NCBI RefSeq assembly: GCF_013337045.2
Contig: NZ_CP118259.1
Span: forward strand, 3,055,001 to 3,119,000
Reading direction: 5' to 3'
Source of the DNA: Agrobacterium vitis
GTDB lineage: Bacteria; Pseudomonadota; Alphaproteobacteria; Rhizobiales; Rhizobiaceae
DNA: 64,000 nt
The translations under genes were made by a program, and so were the position numbers. The stretch's first letter is position 1; each line of letters starts with the position of its first letter. The notes under the pieces were generated by a model, which was given only the letters and a program-made list of their open reading frames with translations, did not search any database and was not told the origin of the DNA. Shown here one piece after another: positions 44,011-56,698 of the stretch.

Positions 44011-44928
44011 ATGCCAAAACACACCATGTCCAATTTCCAGTTTCCCTTAGTCGTTCCGCAAAAACCAGTCTTTCGTTTTGCGCCGAGCCCAAATGGCTAT
44101 CTTCATCTCGGCCATGCCCTTTCGGCACTGATCAATGCGGATATGGCTGAGGCGACCGGTGGTCGGCTGCTGTTACGGATCGAGGATATCGACATCGACC
44201 GCTGCACGCCCGCATTCGAGGCGGCGATCTACGAGGATCTTACCTGGCTTGGCGTGACATGGGAACATCAGGTGCGCCGCCAGTCCGAGCATATCGACGC
44301 CTATCGTTCAGCCTTGGCAAAGCTTCAGGCTATGGATCTGGTCTATCCGGCTTTTCTCAGCCGCGCCGAGATCAAGCGGCAGGCGCAGACAGCAGAGGCG
44401 CAAGGCAAGGTCTGGCCGCGCGATCCCGATGGCGCCTGGCATTATCCTGCAGACGAACGGCAGATGGACCGGCAACTGGCGCAGCAACGGATCGACAGAG
44501 GCGAGCGCCACAGTCTGCGTCTGGATACAGGCAAAGCCCTCTCCATGCTTGGCGGCACCCTACATTGGGAGGAAAGACAAGGCGACACGGTGCAGCAGAT
44601 CGACGCCAACCCGACGATCTGGGGCGATGTCATTCTCTGGCGCTGGGATGCACCGTCCAGCTACCATCTGTCGGTGGTGGTCGATGACGCGCTCCAGGGC
44701 GTGACCCATGTGGTGCGCGGCGAGGATCTCTACCAGGCTACCGCCGTCCACCGCCTGTTGCAGAGCCTGCTTGGCCTGCCCGCACCGGCCTATACGCACC
44801 ATCGACTGATGATGGGCGAGGATGGGCGCAAACTGTCGAAAAGCCTGCAATCGGCAGGGCTCCGGCATTTGCGCGCAGATGGGCTATCACCCCTCGACAT
44901 CCGTAGGCTGGTGGGGATTGCGGTCTGA
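44011..44928 (+). CDS. gluQ: Glutamyl-Q tRNA(Asp) synthetase
   Basis: GluQ attaches glutamate to the queuosine base of tRNA-Asp. The 305-residue protein equals the catalytic half of GluRS: it has HLGHAL (HIGH motif), IEDIDIDRC, VVRGEDLYQATAVH and RKLSKS (KMSKS motif), and lacks the anticodon-binding domain. A four-cysteine zinc site seen in some members is absent. No clear ribosome site is present; the start is either 44011 or the ATG five codons later. Its end overlaps yihY by 42 bp on the opposite strand. Confidence 0.93.
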   Translation: MPKHTMSNFQFPLVVPQKPVFRFAPSPNGYLHLGHALSALINADMAEATGGRLLLRIEDIDIDRCTPAFEAAIYEDLTWLGVTWEHQVRRQSEHIDAYRSALAKLQAMDLVYPAFLSRAEIKRQAQTAEAQGKVWPRDPDGAWHYPADERQMDRQLAQQRIDRGERHSLRLDTGKALSMLGGTLHWEERQGDTVQQIDANPTIWGDVILWRWDAPSSYHLSVVVDDALQGVTHVVRGEDLYQATAVHRLLQSLLGLPAPAYTHHRLMMGEDGRKLSKSLQSAGLRHLRADGLSPLDIRRLVGIAV

Positions 44929-45783
44929 CATTCGCCGTGATCGCGTGCGCGGCCTGGAAAACTTCATCAGCGCCGCGTTAAATTCCGCCCCAATCAGGAA
45001 CAGCACACCCAGCATGTAGAGAAATATGATCACCACCATAACCGAGGCCAGACCGGCATAGGTGGCGGCATAATTGGCAAAGGTGGCGAGATAGGCGGCA
45101 AAGGCCAGCGCCCCCAGCAGCCAGAGCAGCAATGTCAGACAAATGCCGGGCAGAACGTCGATCAGACGCCGCCGGTCCGCCGGTAGCCAGAGATGCGAAA
45201 TCGTCAGGCCGATGGTCAGCAGGATCAGGGTGCCAAGCACGCTCCAGTTCGAGACCAGCGCCAGGAAATCCTTCAAAAGCGGAAATTGCCGCTCGGCAAA
45301 GCGTAGCGCGATCGGCACGGCGATCAGCAGCACGCTGATCACAGCAAAGGCGGCAACCCCCATGATGACGAAGCCGAGGCTGATAAGCCGGGTAATATAC
45401 CAGGGCCGGGTTTCCGTGACCCGGTAGGCACGGTTCAGCGCGGTGCGCAGCGCTTCCACCCCGTTGGAAGCGAAATAGGCCGCCGCCAGCACCGAAATGG
45501 TCAGTAGCCCGCCGCGCGGAATGGTCAGCACCTGCACCACTTGCTCGGAAATCGGCTTGGCGATTTCTTCCGGCCAGGTATCGAAAATGAAATGGATTGC
45601 GGTCGGCGCAAAAGTATTGGCCCCGAGAAGACCGGCAAGCGCGGTGCCGAAAATCAGGAAGGGAAACACGGCCAGCAGGATCGACAGCGCCACATGGCTC
45701 GCCATCGCCCAACCATCGTCCTCGGTAAAATGCCAGACCGCATCGAAGGCCACCTTATAAAGCCTGCCCAGATAGGACCGCAT
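44887..45783 (-). CDS. YihY/UPF0761 family membrane protein
   Basis: A 298-residue membrane protein of the YihY family (formerly called ribonuclease BN by mistake) with about six helices; characteristic parts are DDGWAMASHVALSILLAVFPFLIF and YAATYAGLASVMVVIIFLY. Basic, Arg-rich C-terminal tail. The function is not established; recent work links the family to lipid or envelope transport in some bacteria. The ATG begins at 45783. The tail overlaps gluQ by 42 bp. Confidence 0.93.
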   Translation of the reverse strand: MRSYLGRLYKVAFDAVWHFTEDDGWAMASHVALSILLAVFPFLIFGTALAGLLGANTFAPTAIHFIFDTWPEEIAKPISEQVVQVLTIPRGGLLTISVLAAAYFASNGVEALRTALNRAYRVTETRPWYITRLISLGFVIMGVAAFAVISVLLIAVPIALRFAERQFPLLKDFLALVSNWSVLGTLILLTIGLTISHLWLPADRRRLIDVLPGICLTLLLWLLGALAFAAYLATFANYAATYAGLASVMVVIIFLYMLGVLFLIGAEFNAALMKFSRPRTRSRRMSDRNPHQPTDVEG

Positions 45784-45892
45784 TCCGTCTCCCGTTCATT
45801 CTTCACTGACTGCTTCTCAAGCGGCCTGCCACAATTGCCTATATCTGTCGAATATGGGAGACCCTATCGCATTTGTAAGAGGAAAACCTCAT

Positions 45893-46726
45893 ATGGTCGC
45901 AGAGAAAAGCATTATCGTTACCGGCTGCTCCTCCGGCATTGGAGCCTACTGCGCCCGCGCCCTGAAGCAGGATGGCTGGCGGGTGTTTGCCACCGTGCGC
46001 AAGGTGGAAGATCTTAAATCCCTTGAGGATGACGGCCTTGAAGCGCTGCTGATGGATTACCGCGACACGGCAAGCATCGCGGCCCTCACGGAGACCGTGT
46101 TATCGCGCACCGGCGGGCGGCTGGACGCCCTGTTCAACAATGGCGCCTATGGCCAGGCAGGTGCGGTCGAAGATCTGCCAACGGAGGCGCTTCGTGAACA
46201 GTTCGAGACCAATGTGTTCGGCTGGCACGACCTGACACGGCGGATCGTGCCGGTGATGCGCGTACAAGGATCGGGCCGGATCGTGCAATGCTCGTCTATT
46301 CTCGGCCTCATTCCCTATCGCTGGCGTGGTGCCTATACGGCCTCCAAATATGCCCTGGAGGGCCTGTCGCTCACCCTGCGGATGGAACTGGACGGCAGCG
46401 GCGTCATGGTCAGCCTGATCGAGCCGGGTCCGATAGAGAGCCGCTTCACCGCCAATTGCCTTGAGGCCATCAAACGCAATATCGACGTGGAAAATTCTGT
46501 CCATGCTGCAGATTACCAGCGGCAATTGGCGCGCCTCGACGGCACCGGCCCGAAAAACCGCCACAAGCTTGGACCGGATGCCGTGTATAAAGTGCTGCAA
46601 CACGCCTTGACCGCGAAGCGTCCACGGCCACATTATCTGGTCACGAAGCCGGCGAAACAGGGCGTCGCACTCAAACGGCTGATGCCGTCCGATCTCTTCT
46701 ATCGGCTGATGCGGGCGCTGGATTGA
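45893..46726 (+). CDS. Short-chain dehydrogenase/reductase
   Basis: A 277-residue classical SDR with the cofactor motif TGCSSGIG, the NNGAYG segment, catalytic Ser (CSSILG) and Tyr-Lys (YTASK). The substrate is unknown; relatives are annotated SDR family oxidoreductase, near the twin-TM/ATR genes in many Rhizobiaceae. The longest frame starts at 45854, but MVAEKSIIVTG at 45893 places the nucleotide fold at the usual distance and has GAGGA about nine bases upstream. Confidence 0.9.
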   Translation: MVAEKSIIVTGCSSGIGAYCARALKQDGWRVFATVRKVEDLKSLEDDGLEALLMDYRDTASIAALTETVLSRTGGRLDALFNNGAYGQAGAVEDLPTEALREQFETNVFGWHDLTRRIVPVMRVQGSGRIVQCSSILGLIPYRWRGAYTASKYALEGLSLTLRMELDGSGVMVSLIEPGPIESRFTANCLEAIKRNIDVENSVHAADYQRQLARLDGTGPKNRHKLGPDAVYKVLQHALTAKRPRPHYLVTKPAKQGVALKRLMPSDLFYRLMRALD

Positions 46727-46762
46727 TCGGTAGACATTCATCATGAAGGTTAGCGGCGCATC

Positions 46763-46960
46763 ATGTCCTCATTCACCACCATTCTGGCCATTATCGTCAT
46801 GGGGCTTGTCGCGCTGGTTCTGGTGCGCGGGCTGTTCAACATGATGAAGGGCGGCGATGCCAACCGCTCCAACAAGCTGATGCAATTGCGTGTGCTGCTT
46901 CAGGCCATTGCCGTCGTGCTGATCATGCTGACATTGTGGATCACCGGCGGCGGTCGCTAG
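46763..46960 (+). CDS. Twin-transmembrane (HIG1-like) small protein
   Basis: The 65-residue protein consists of two membrane helices joined by a short basic loop (NMMKGGDANRSNKLMQLRV). This is the HIG1/twin-transmembrane pattern conserved in alphaproteobacteria, where members have been associated with cytochrome oxidase assembly. It sits 36 bp after the SDR and 131 bp before the ATR gene, as in related genomes. The ribosome site is weak. Confidence 0.88.
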   Translation: MSSFTTILAIIVMGLVALVLVRGLFNMMKGGDANRSNKLMQLRVLLQAIAVVLIMLTLWITGGGR

Positions 46961-47091
46961 AGGCTGTCAGGCTCCACTTTTCCTAGCAGTCTATTCAATA
47001 ATCGCCGCTGGCCAGCAGTAATTCTTGAGCGGGCTCTAAGGCAAACTCTAATCGTGCGGGTACCACCCGCTGTCTCAAGACGAATGGTTCC

Positions 47092-47670
47092 ATGGTAAAA
47101 CTCAATAAAATCTACACCCGCACCGGCGATGACGGCACCACAGCGCTGGTCTGCGGCCCGCGCCGCTTCAAGCACGACCTGCGTGTTGATGCCTATGGCA
47201 CGATCGATGAGGCCAACAGCGCCATCGGCGTTGCCCGCCTGCATACGGCAGGCGATGAGGTGCTGGATGCCATGCTGTTTCGCATCCAGAACGACCTTTT
47301 CGATCTTGGTGCTGATCTGGCCACGCCCGATACCGGCGAAAAACTGGAATGGGAGCCCCTGCGCGTCGTCCAGAGCCAGGTGGACAGGATCGAGCAGGAA
47401 ATCGATGCACTGAACGCCCATCTCGAACCGCTGAAATCCTTTGTCTTGCCCGCAGGCTCACCAGCCTCCGCCAATCTGCATCTGGCCCGCACCATCGCAA
47501 GACGCGCCGAGCGGATCATGGTCGATCTGATGCAAATCCCCGGCGAGGCCGTTTCTGCACCGGCGCTAAAATATGTCAACCGACTGTCGGATTTCCTGTT
47601 CGTCGCCGCCCGCTATGCCAATGAGATCGGCAAGGCCGATGTCCTCTGGGTGCCGGGGAAAAACAGATAG
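47092..47670 (+). CDS. Cob(I)yrinic acid a,c-diamide adenosyltransferase, PduO type
   Basis: Adenosylates cobalamin to coenzyme B12. The 192-residue protein has the ATP-binding N-terminal motif KIYTRTGDDGTTAL, the SFVLPAGS and RRAER segments and NRLSDFLFVAARYAN, all conserved in PduO/MMAB enzymes. No cobalamin riboswitch is visible upstream. It precedes etfBA with a 400-bp gap holding a repeat-element fragment. Confidence 0.95.
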   Translation: MVKLNKIYTRTGDDGTTALVCGPRRFKHDLRVDAYGTIDEANSAIGVARLHTAGDEVLDAMLFRIQNDLFDLGADLATPDTGEKLEWEPLRVVQSQVDRIEQEIDALNAHLEPLKSFVLPAGSPASANLHLARTIARRAERIMVDLMQIPGEAVSAPALKYVNRLSDFLFVAARYANEIGKADVLWVPGKNR

Positions 47671-48071
47671 CCAGACCATCGCCCAAAAAAACGGTTTTGG
47701 TTGAAGGAAAGGCAATATTTGACGTGAACGTAAAAGTTAGGTAATTCTGGCATCGGAGCATCAGTCTGCGGGAGGAGCATCGCAAGAATGAATGGCACCG
47801 TTGTCATGGAGGAAAAAATGCGTATCCATGTCGCCAATTGACAATCTCCGACGTGCAAAATGCCGCAGTCTGGCGTTTGCCTGGAAACGGAACACCGATA
47901 TTTCTGACTGGCAGACAAACGGGGCTATCGCATTGAAGAGAGAGTGGAAACGCGGCTGCATTATTCCCTAAATCACCGCTGATCTACGGAATGATGCAGG
48001 AAACAAGCAGTGGCGGCACCGCATGTCATCATGCGCAAGACCCACAAGAACGTGAAGCAAGGAAGGACCCC
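47671..48071. other. Intergenic region between ATR gene and etfB
   Basis: About 400 bp with no gene; contains the module-2 repeat fragment at 47956-47999. The etfB promoter should be here. Confidence 0.5.
47956..47999. repeat. Degenerate palindromic repeat module 2
   Basis: Begins CTGCATTATTCCCTAAATCA, ends CTACGGAATGATGCAG, with arms that pair imperfectly around a CCGC centre. It matches the outer arms of module 2 elsewhere in the window. It lies about 70 bp upstream of the etfB start. Confidence 0.7.
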
Positions 48072-48821
48072 ATGAAGATTCTCGTGCCCGTCAAGCGCGT
48101 CGTCGATTATAACGTCAAGATCCGCGTCAAGCCGGATGGCTCCGGCGTGGAGCTTGCCAATGTGAAGATGTCGATGAACCCGTTCGACGAAATTTCCGTT
48201 GAGGAAGCGCTGCGCCTGAAAGAAGCAGGCAAGGCAGAGGAAGTGGTCGTGGTCTCCATCGGCCCGGCCAAGGCCGAGGAAACCCTGCGTACGGCCCTTG
48301 CCATGGGCGCGGACCGGGCCATCCTGGTGGAAACCGAGGATGCCGTCGAGCCGCTGGCCGTCGCCAAGATTCTGAAAGGCATCGTCGAAGCCGAGGCCCC
48401 CGGCCTGGTTATCGTCGGCAAGCAGGCGATTGATGATGACAGCAACCAGACGGGGCAGATGCTCGCAGCCCTCTTGGGCTGGGCGCAGGCCACCTTTGCC
48501 TCCAAGCTGGAGATCGGCGAGGGTTCGGCCAATGTCACCCGCGAAGTCGATGGCGGTTTGCAGACCATTGCCGTCAAACTGCCTGCCGTGGTCACCACTG
48601 ACCTGCGCCTGAACGAGCCGCGCTATGCCTCGCTGCCGAATATCATGAAGGCCAAGAAGAAGCCGCTCGACAAGAAGACACCCGCCGATTTCAACGTCGA
48701 TACCACACCGCGCCTCAAGGTGCTGAAGACCGAGGAGCCGGGTGGCCGCAAGGCAGGCATCAAGGTCAAGTCGGTGGCCGAACTGGTCGAAAAGCTTAAA
48801 AACGAAGCCGGCGTGCTTTGA
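48072..48821 (+). CDS. etfB: Electron transfer flavoprotein beta subunit
   Basis: EtfB binds AMP and, with EtfA, carries electrons from acyl-CoA and other dehydrogenases to the quinone pool. The 249-residue product starts [18 protein letters not shown] and contains [16 protein letters not shown] and the signature [12 protein letters not shown]. The longest frame begins earlier, but the ATG at 48072 after AAGGAAGGACCC is the family start. etfA follows by 24 bp. Confidence 0.97.
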   Translation: MKILVPVKRVVDYNVKIRVKPDGSGVELANVKMSMNPFDEISVEEALRLKEAGKAEEVVVVSIGPAKAEETLRTALAMGADRAILVETEDAVEPLAVAKILKGIVEAEAPGLVIVGKQAIDDDSNQTGQMLAALLGWAQATFASKLEIGEGSANVTREVDGGLQTIAVKLPAVVTTDLRLNEPRYASLPNIMKAKKKPLDKKTPADFNVDTTPRLKVLKTEEPGGRKAGIKVKSVAELVEKLKNEAGVL

Positions 48822-48845
48822 TTTCGGATTGGGAGATATAGTAAA

Positions 48846-49775
48846 ATGGCCATTCTTCTTCTGGCAGATCACGACAACGCAACCATTTCCGAACAGACCG
48901 CCAAGACCCTGACGGCAGCAGCCAAAATTGGCGGCGATATCCATGTTCTCGTCGCTGGCGCAGGCGCTAAACCCGCCGCAGACGCCGCCGCCAAACTGTC
49001 CGGCGTCTCGAAAGTGCTGCTGGCCGACAGCGCCGAGCTTGGCAACCAGCTGGCCGAACCGCTGGCAGCCTTGATCGTGTCGCTTGCCCCCTCCTACGAT
49101 ACGATCATCACCGCCGCCACTTCAGTCGGCAAAAATGTCGCGCCGCGCGTTGCGGCCCTGCTTGATGTCGCCCAGATCTCGGAAATCGTCGAAGTGATCT
49201 CTGCCGACACCTTCAAGCGGCCGATCTATGCGGGCAATGCCATCCAGACGGTTCAGTCGAGCGATGCCAAGAAGGTCATCACCGTGCGCACCGCCTCCTT
49301 CGCCGCCGCTGCTGCCGATGGCTCGGCTGCGGTCGAGGCTGTGGCAGCGGTTGCCGATCCTGGCCTGTCCAGCTTTGTCTCGGATGCGCTGTCGTCGTCG
49401 GAGCGCCCGGAGCTGACATCCGCCAAGATCATCATCTCCGGCGGTCGCGCGCTCGGCTCCTCGGAGAAATTCAAGGAGGTTATTCTGCCGCTGGCCGACA
49501 AGCTGGGTGCCGCTGTCGGCGCCTCGCGTGCCGCCGTCGATGCTGGCTATGCGCCGAACGACTGGCAAGTTGGGCAGACCGGCAAGGTCGTCGCACCGCA
49601 GCTCTACATCGCCTGCGGCATTTCCGGTGCTATCCAGCATCTCGCCGGTATGAAGGACAGCAAGGTGATCGTCGCCATCAACAAGGATGAGGAAGCCCCG
49701 ATCTTCCAGGTCGCAGACTACGGCCTCGTCGCAGACTTGTTCGACGCCCTGCCGGAATTTGAAAAGGCGCTTTGA
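48846..49775 (+). CDS. etfA: Electron transfer flavoprotein alpha subunit
   Basis: EtfA holds the FAD that receives electrons; the 309-residue product has the C-terminal FAD signature [28 protein letters not shown] and the Rossmann-like [13 protein letters not shown] segment. It ends at a strong terminator. In related Rhizobiaceae hbdA usually follows; here the chemoreceptor gene lies between. Confidence 0.97.
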   Translation: MAILLLADHDNATISEQTAKTLTAAAKIGGDIHVLVAGAGAKPAADAAAKLSGVSKVLLADSAELGNQLAEPLAALIVSLAPSYDTIITAATSVGKNVAPRVAALLDVAQISEIVEVISADTFKRPIYAGNAIQTVQSSDAKKVITVRTASFAAAAADGSAAVEAVAAVADPGLSSFVSDALSSSERPELTSAKIIISGGRALGSSEKFKEVILPLADKLGAAVGASRAAVDAGYAPNDWQVGQTGKVVAPQLYIACGISGAIQHLAGMKDSKVIVAINKDEEAPIFQVADYGLVADLFDALPEFEKAL

Positions 49776-49806
49776 TCGCGCCTTGATCAACGAAATCTAA
49801 ACAAGG

Positions 49807-49833
49807 AAAAGGCCGCATCTCCGCGGCCTTTTT
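49807..49833 (+). terminator. Rho-independent terminator after etfA
   Basis: Perfect 10-bp stem (AAAAGGCCGC with complement), 6-nt loop, followed by TTTTT and GCTTTT, beginning 32 bp after the etfA stop. It also lies just downstream of the chemoreceptor stop on the other strand. Confidence 0.9.
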
Positions 49834-49867
49834 GCTTTTCAGGGATTATTTGGACAGTGGAGAGTGA

Positions 49868-52776
<2,909 letters not shown>

Positions 52777-53649
52777 ATGATCAAGAATGTTGGAATTGTC
52801 GGCGCGGGACAGATGGGCTGCGGCATTGCCTATGTATCGGCGCTCTCCGGCTACGATGTCACGCTTTATGACCTGAGCAAGGAGCGGATCGAAGCCGGGC
52901 TTGCCACCATCAACGGTAACATGGCGCGCCAGGTTGCCAATGGCAAAATGGAGGATAGCGAGCGCAAAACGGCGCTGGCCCGCATTTCCGGCGTCACCGA
53001 CGTGCAGGATCTGGCCCAGGTGGATCTGGTGATTGAGGCCGCCACCGAGGATGAAAGCGTCAAGCGCAAGATTTTCGGCCAGATCTGCCCGGTGCTGAAG
53101 CCGGAAGCGCTTCTCGCCACCAATACGTCTTCGCTTTCCATTACCCGGCTTGCGGCATCCACGGATCGCCCGGAACGCTTCATGGGTATCCATTTCATGA
53201 ACCCGGTGCCGGTGATGAAGCTGGTGGAGCTGGTACGCGGCATTGCCACCGGTGAAAAGACCTTCGAGACCGCCAAGGATTTTGTGCGGTCGCTCGACAA
53301 GACCATTACCGTCGCCGAGGATTTTCCCGCCTTCATCGTCAACCGCATCCTGCTGCCGATGATCAACGAGGCGATCTATACGCTCTATGAAGGTGTCGGC
53401 TCGGTCGAAGCCATCGATACGGCGATGAAGCTCGGCGCCAATCATCCGATGGGGCCCTTGCAGCTCGCCGATTTCATCGGTCTCGATACCTGCCTGTCGA
53501 TCATGCAGGTTCTGCATGATGGCCTGGCCGACAGCAAATATCGCCCCTGCCCGCTGCTGGTCAAATATGTCGAGGCCGGATGGCTTGGCCGCAAATCCGG
53601 CCGGGGCTTCTATGATTACCGCGGCGAAATCCCGGTTCCGACACGGTAA
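52777..53649 (+). CDS. hbdA: 3-hydroxybutyryl-CoA dehydrogenase
   Basis: Oxidises 3-hydroxyacyl-CoA with NAD(P) in short-chain fatty-acid and polyhydroxybutyrate metabolism. The 290-residue product has the dinucleotide motif VGIVGAGQMGCGIA, the catalytic His region NTSSLSITRLA...GIHFMNPVPVMKLVE and the C-terminal GWLGRKSGRGFYDY. ATG 52777 follows GGGAG by six bases and is preferred to an ATG four codons earlier. Confidence 0.95.
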   Translation: MIKNVGIVGAGQMGCGIAYVSALSGYDVTLYDLSKERIEAGLATINGNMARQVANGKMEDSERKTALARISGVTDVQDLAQVDLVIEAATEDESVKRKIFGQICPVLKPEALLATNTSSLSITRLAASTDRPERFMGIHFMNPVPVMKLVELVRGIATGEKTFETAKDFVRSLDKTITVAEDFPAFIVNRILLPMINEAIYTLYEGVGSVEAIDTAMKLGANHPMGPLQLADFIGLDTCLSIMQVLHDGLADSKYRPCPLLVKYVEAGWLGRKSGRGFYDYRGEIPVPTR

Positions 53650-53660
53650 TCCAAGGGCAT

Positions 53661-54281
53661 TCAGCTCAGCGGCTTCATCACCGTTTTCTGATAAGCGGGG
53701 CGGCTTTTCAGCCGCTCATACCATGCAGCCAGATGTGGATGGTCAGGTCGGGCAATCGGCATTTCAAACCAGGCATAGATAAAGCATCCGAGCGGAACAT
53801 CGCCGACACCGAACGTCTCGCCGGACAGATAATCCTGTTTGGCCAGCACCGTATCGACGATGGAAAAGTGCCCGGCCACAACCTTGGCCGCCGCTTCGAT
53901 TTTCGCCATATCGCGGTCTGCCGCCGGTGTTCTGACCATGCCCCAAAACACATCCCGAAAGGGTGTGGCAATGGTCGATGTCACCCAGTCCATCCACTTT
54001 TCCGCTTGCGCGCGGGCGACCGGATCAACCGGATTGAACGCAGCATCACCATACCGAGCCGCGAGATATCGGAGAATAGTGTTGGATTCCCACAGCACCA
54101 CATCGCCGTCTTCCAGCACAGGCACCAGCCCGTTGGGGTTCATGGCGCGAAATGCGGGATCGTTGACGACGCCAAAAGCACCGCCTGCGTCTATCCTCTG
54201 ATAAACAAGATCCAGCTCTTCCGCGACCCATAGGATCTTCTTGACGTTGGTCGAATTTGCCCGACCCCAGATTTTCAACAT
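53661..54281 (-). CDS. Glutathione S-transferase family protein
   Basis: A 206-residue cytosolic GST: thioredoxin-like N-terminal domain (MLKIWGRANSTNVKKILWVAEEL; the catalytic Ser is probably in STNVKK) with the SNAIL-like LWESNTILRYLAARYG, and helical C-terminal domain. The substrate is unknown. It converges on hbdA with 11 bp between stops and lies 30 bp after tlpA on the same strand, so it may be cotranscribed with it. Confidence 0.92.
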   Translation of the reverse strand: MLKIWGRANSTNVKKILWVAEELDLVYQRIDAGGAFGVVNDPAFRAMNPNGLVPVLEDGDVVLWESNTILRYLAARYGDAAFNPVDPVARAQAEKWMDWVTSTIATPFRDVFWGMVRTPAADRDMAKIEAAAKVVAGHFSIVDTVLAKQDYLSGETFGVGDVPLGCFIYAWFEMPIARPDHPHLAAWYERLKSRPAYQKTVMKPLS

Positions 54282-54311
54282 GTCGTCCCCCTTTCCATCT
54301 TTACCAGCTTT

Positions 54312-54974
54312 TCAAAGAGACATTATTTTATCGATCAGGGTTTTGGCATCCTCACTGTCCCATACGGCAGGGCCGTTCATGGAGCCGAGCAGGCAACCCT
54401 TGCCATCAAGGACCAGCGTCACCGGTAGGCCGAAAGCCAGCCCCTGCTTTTTCAGTGCATTGAAGACGCCCATGGAACTGTCACGGTAAAAGCCAAGATG
54501 ATCGATACCGTTGTCGCTGAGAAAGGCTTTCGGCTTTTCGTCGCTGCCGCTGTCGATATTGATCGCCACAACTTCGAATGCATCACCGCCCTTGGCCTGT
54601 TGCAGGCGATTGAGGGCGGGCATTTCCTCCCGGCAGGGCAGGCACCAGGTCGCCCAGAGATTGACCAGCAGCGGCTTGCCTTTGAAATCCTGGAGGCTCT
54701 TGTCGGCGCCGCTGGCATCCTTGAAGGTGAGACCGGTAATCGGGCGCGGCGGATTGGCAGCCACCACGGCTGCAACCTGGCCCTTGATCAGCGGGTCAAG
54801 CGTCTTGATCGCCTGTGCCGCCGTCTCACACCCTTGGGCGGCAGCGATTTCAGAGCCATTGCCAGACCCCGTCTCCTTCACGTATACCGCAACCGCGCCG
54901 GCCAACACACCGGCAATCGCCGCAAACGCAATCAGCTTGGCGGAAGGAAGTCCCAGCGGTCTTTTTTTCGTCAT
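54312..54974 (-). CDS. tlpA: Membrane-anchored thioredoxin-like TlpA
   Basis: TlpA-type reductases reduce periplasmic thiols, especially during cytochrome oxidase assembly. The 220-residue product has an N-terminal membrane anchor (about 13-32), a periplasmic thioredoxin fold with active site WCLPC (about 112), and the cis-Pro loop [12 protein letters not shown]. One additional cysteine pair (QGCETA, KGCLLG) resembles that of Bradyrhizobium TlpA. It starts 24 bp from divergent argH, an arrangement common in Rhizobiaceae. Confidence 0.94.
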   Translation of the reverse strand: MTKKRPLGLPSAKLIAFAAIAGVLAGAVAVYVKETGSGNGSEIAAAQGCETAAQAIKTLDPLIKGQVAAVVAANPPRPITGLTFKDASGADKSLQDFKGKPLLVNLWATWCLPCREEMPALNRLQQAKGGDAFEVVAINIDSGSDEKPKAFLSDNGIDHLGFYRDSSMGVFNALKKQGLAFGLPVTLVLDGKGCLLGSMNGPAVWDSEDAKTLIDKIMSL

Positions 54975-54998
54975 CGACGTCTCCAGGATCTATTGAGC

Positions 54999-56402
54999 AT
55001 GGCCGAGGACACCAAAGACACGACATCCTCCAACCAGATGTGGGGCGGCCGTTTTGCCTCCGGCCCTGCGGCCATCATGGAGGAGATAAACGCCTCGATC
55101 GGTTTCGACAAGAAGCTCTATGCCCAGGATATCCGCGGCTCGATTGCTCACGCCACCATGCTGGCGCATCAAGGCATTATTTCCGGTGAAGACAAAGACA
55201 AGATCGTCACCGGGCTGAACACGATTTTGTCAGAGATTGAAGCGGGACAATTCACCTTCTCCCGCAAGCTTGAAGACATTCACATGAATATCGAGGCGCG
55301 GCTGGCCGACCTGATCGGCCCTGCCGCCGGCCGCCTGCATACCGCCCGCTCGCGCAATGACCAGGTGGCGCTGGATTTCCGCCTCTGGGTCAAGGAAGAG
55401 TTGCAAAAAGCCGAAAGCCTGCTGACCGACCTGATCGCCGCCTTTCTCGACCGCGCCGAAGAACATGCCGACACCGTCATGCCCGGCTTTACCCATTTGC
55501 AGACCGCCCAACCGGTCACCTTCGGCCATCATTGCATGGCCTATGTGGAAATGTTCGGTCGTGACCGCCAGCGCGTGCGCCACGCTATCGAGCATCTGGA
55601 TGAAAGCCCAATCGGCGCTGCGGCTCTTGCCGGCACCGGCTATGCCATCGACCGCCACATGACCGCCAAGGCGCTCGGTTTTCGCGAACCGACCCGCAAC
55701 TCCATCGATACCGTGTCGGACCGCGATTTCGCGCTGGAATTCCTGTCGATTGCCGCCATTTCGGCGGTTCATCTGTCGCGGCTCGCGGAAGAAATCGTCA
55801 TCTGGTCAACGCCGCAATTCGGCTTTATCCGGCTGTCGGATGCCTTTTCGACCGGCTCCTCGATCATGCCGCAGAAGAAGAACCCGGATGCCGCTGAACT
55901 GGTGCGAGCCAAGACGGGCCGGATCAACGGTTCACTGATTGCGCTTTTGACGATTATGAAGGGCCTGCCGCTCGCCTATTCCAAGGACATGCAGGAAGAC
56001 AAGGAACAGGTCTTCGACGCCGCCGAAAGCCTGGAACTGGCGCTGGCCGCCATGACCGGGATGATCCGCGACATGACTGTGCGGGCCGACCGGATGAAGG
56101 CCGCAGCCGGCTCCGGCTTTTCCACGGCCACCGATCTGGCCGACTGGCTGGTGCGCGAGGCAGGGCTTCCCTTCCGCGATGCCCATCATGTTACGGGCCG
56201 GGTTGTCGCCCTGGCGGAGGAAAAAGGCTGCGATCTCTCCGATCTGCCGCTTGAGGACTTGCAAGCCATTCATGCCGCCATCACCGCCGATATCTATTCA
56301 GTATTGACGGTGGAAGCGTCGGTAGCCAGCCGCAAAAGCTATGGCGGCACGGCACCGGACGAGGTGCGCAAGCAGATCAAATGGTGGCGTAGCCGCAACT
56401 GA
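54999..56402 (+). CDS. argH: Argininosuccinate lyase
   Basis: Splits argininosuccinate to arginine and fumarate, the last step of arginine synthesis. The 467-residue protein has [23 protein letters not shown] and the fumarase-superfamily signature [12 protein letters not shown]. The long frame upstream of 54999 is antisense of tlp[18 protein letters not shown] is the family start. With only 24 bp to tlpA, the promoter must overlap the start of one of these genes. AGGA is 12 bases upstream, spacing slightly long. Confidence 0.97.
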   Translation: MAEDTKDTTSSNQMWGGRFASGPAAIMEEINASIGFDKKLYAQDIRGSIAHATMLAHQGIISGEDKDKIVTGLNTILSEIEAGQFTFSRKLEDIHMNIEARLADLIGPAAGRLHTARSRNDQVALDFRLWVKEELQKAESLLTDLIAAFLDRAEEHADTVMPGFTHLQTAQPVTFGHHCMAYVEMFGRDRQRVRHAIEHLDESPIGAAALAGTGYAIDRHMTAKALGFREPTRNSIDTVSDRDFALEFLSIAAISAVHLSRLAEEIVIWSTPQFGFIRLSDAFSTGSSIMPQKKNPDAAELVRAKTGRINGSLIALLTIMKGLPLAYSKDMQEDKEQVFDAAESLELALAAMTGMIRDMTVRADRMKAAAGSGFSTATDLADWLVREAGLPFRDAHHVTGRVVALAEEKGCDLSDLPLEDLQAIHAAITADIYSVLTVEASVASRKSYGGTAPDEVRKQIKWWRSRN

Positions 56403-56496
56403 TCGTCAAACCCGATCGATCCATCACAAAAATCGGGATGCATAGAGCCCGGTTTTTGGCTAGACATAGGCCCACCACCACGTTGGACAGGATATT

Positions 56497-56688
56497 ATGG
56501 CTGTTTCCTATCGAAGACTGATGATTTCTGCCGCCCTGCTCGGTGCCGCCAGCGTTCTGGTCACCGGCTGTGGCCGCAAGGGCGATCTGGATAAGCCGAG
56601 CACGCCGGTTGCCCAGCAGAACAAGGCGGACGCGCCAACCCAGACCAAGGCACCGGAGAAGAAATTCTTCCTCGATCCACTTCTGTGA
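56497..56688 (+). CDS. Small LptM/YifL-type outer-membrane lipoprotein
   Basis: A 63-residue lipoprotein with signal peptide and lipobox LVTGC (Cys at about 25) followed by GRKGDLDKPS and the FFLDPLL C-terminus typical of LptM/LppL proteins upstream of lysA. LptM in E. coli assists LptD folding. It lies 11 bp before lysA. The ATG has AGGA about five bases upstream. Confidence 0.9.
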   Translation: MAVSYRRLMISAALLGAASVLVTGCGRKGDLDKPSTPVAQQNKADAPTQTKAPEKKFFLDPLL

Positions 56689-56698
56689 CAGGCGCACC

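Noticed and set aside
46961..47091. Possible cobalamin riboswitch before the ATR gene
   Set aside because: No B12-box-like sequence is visible and the region is too short.
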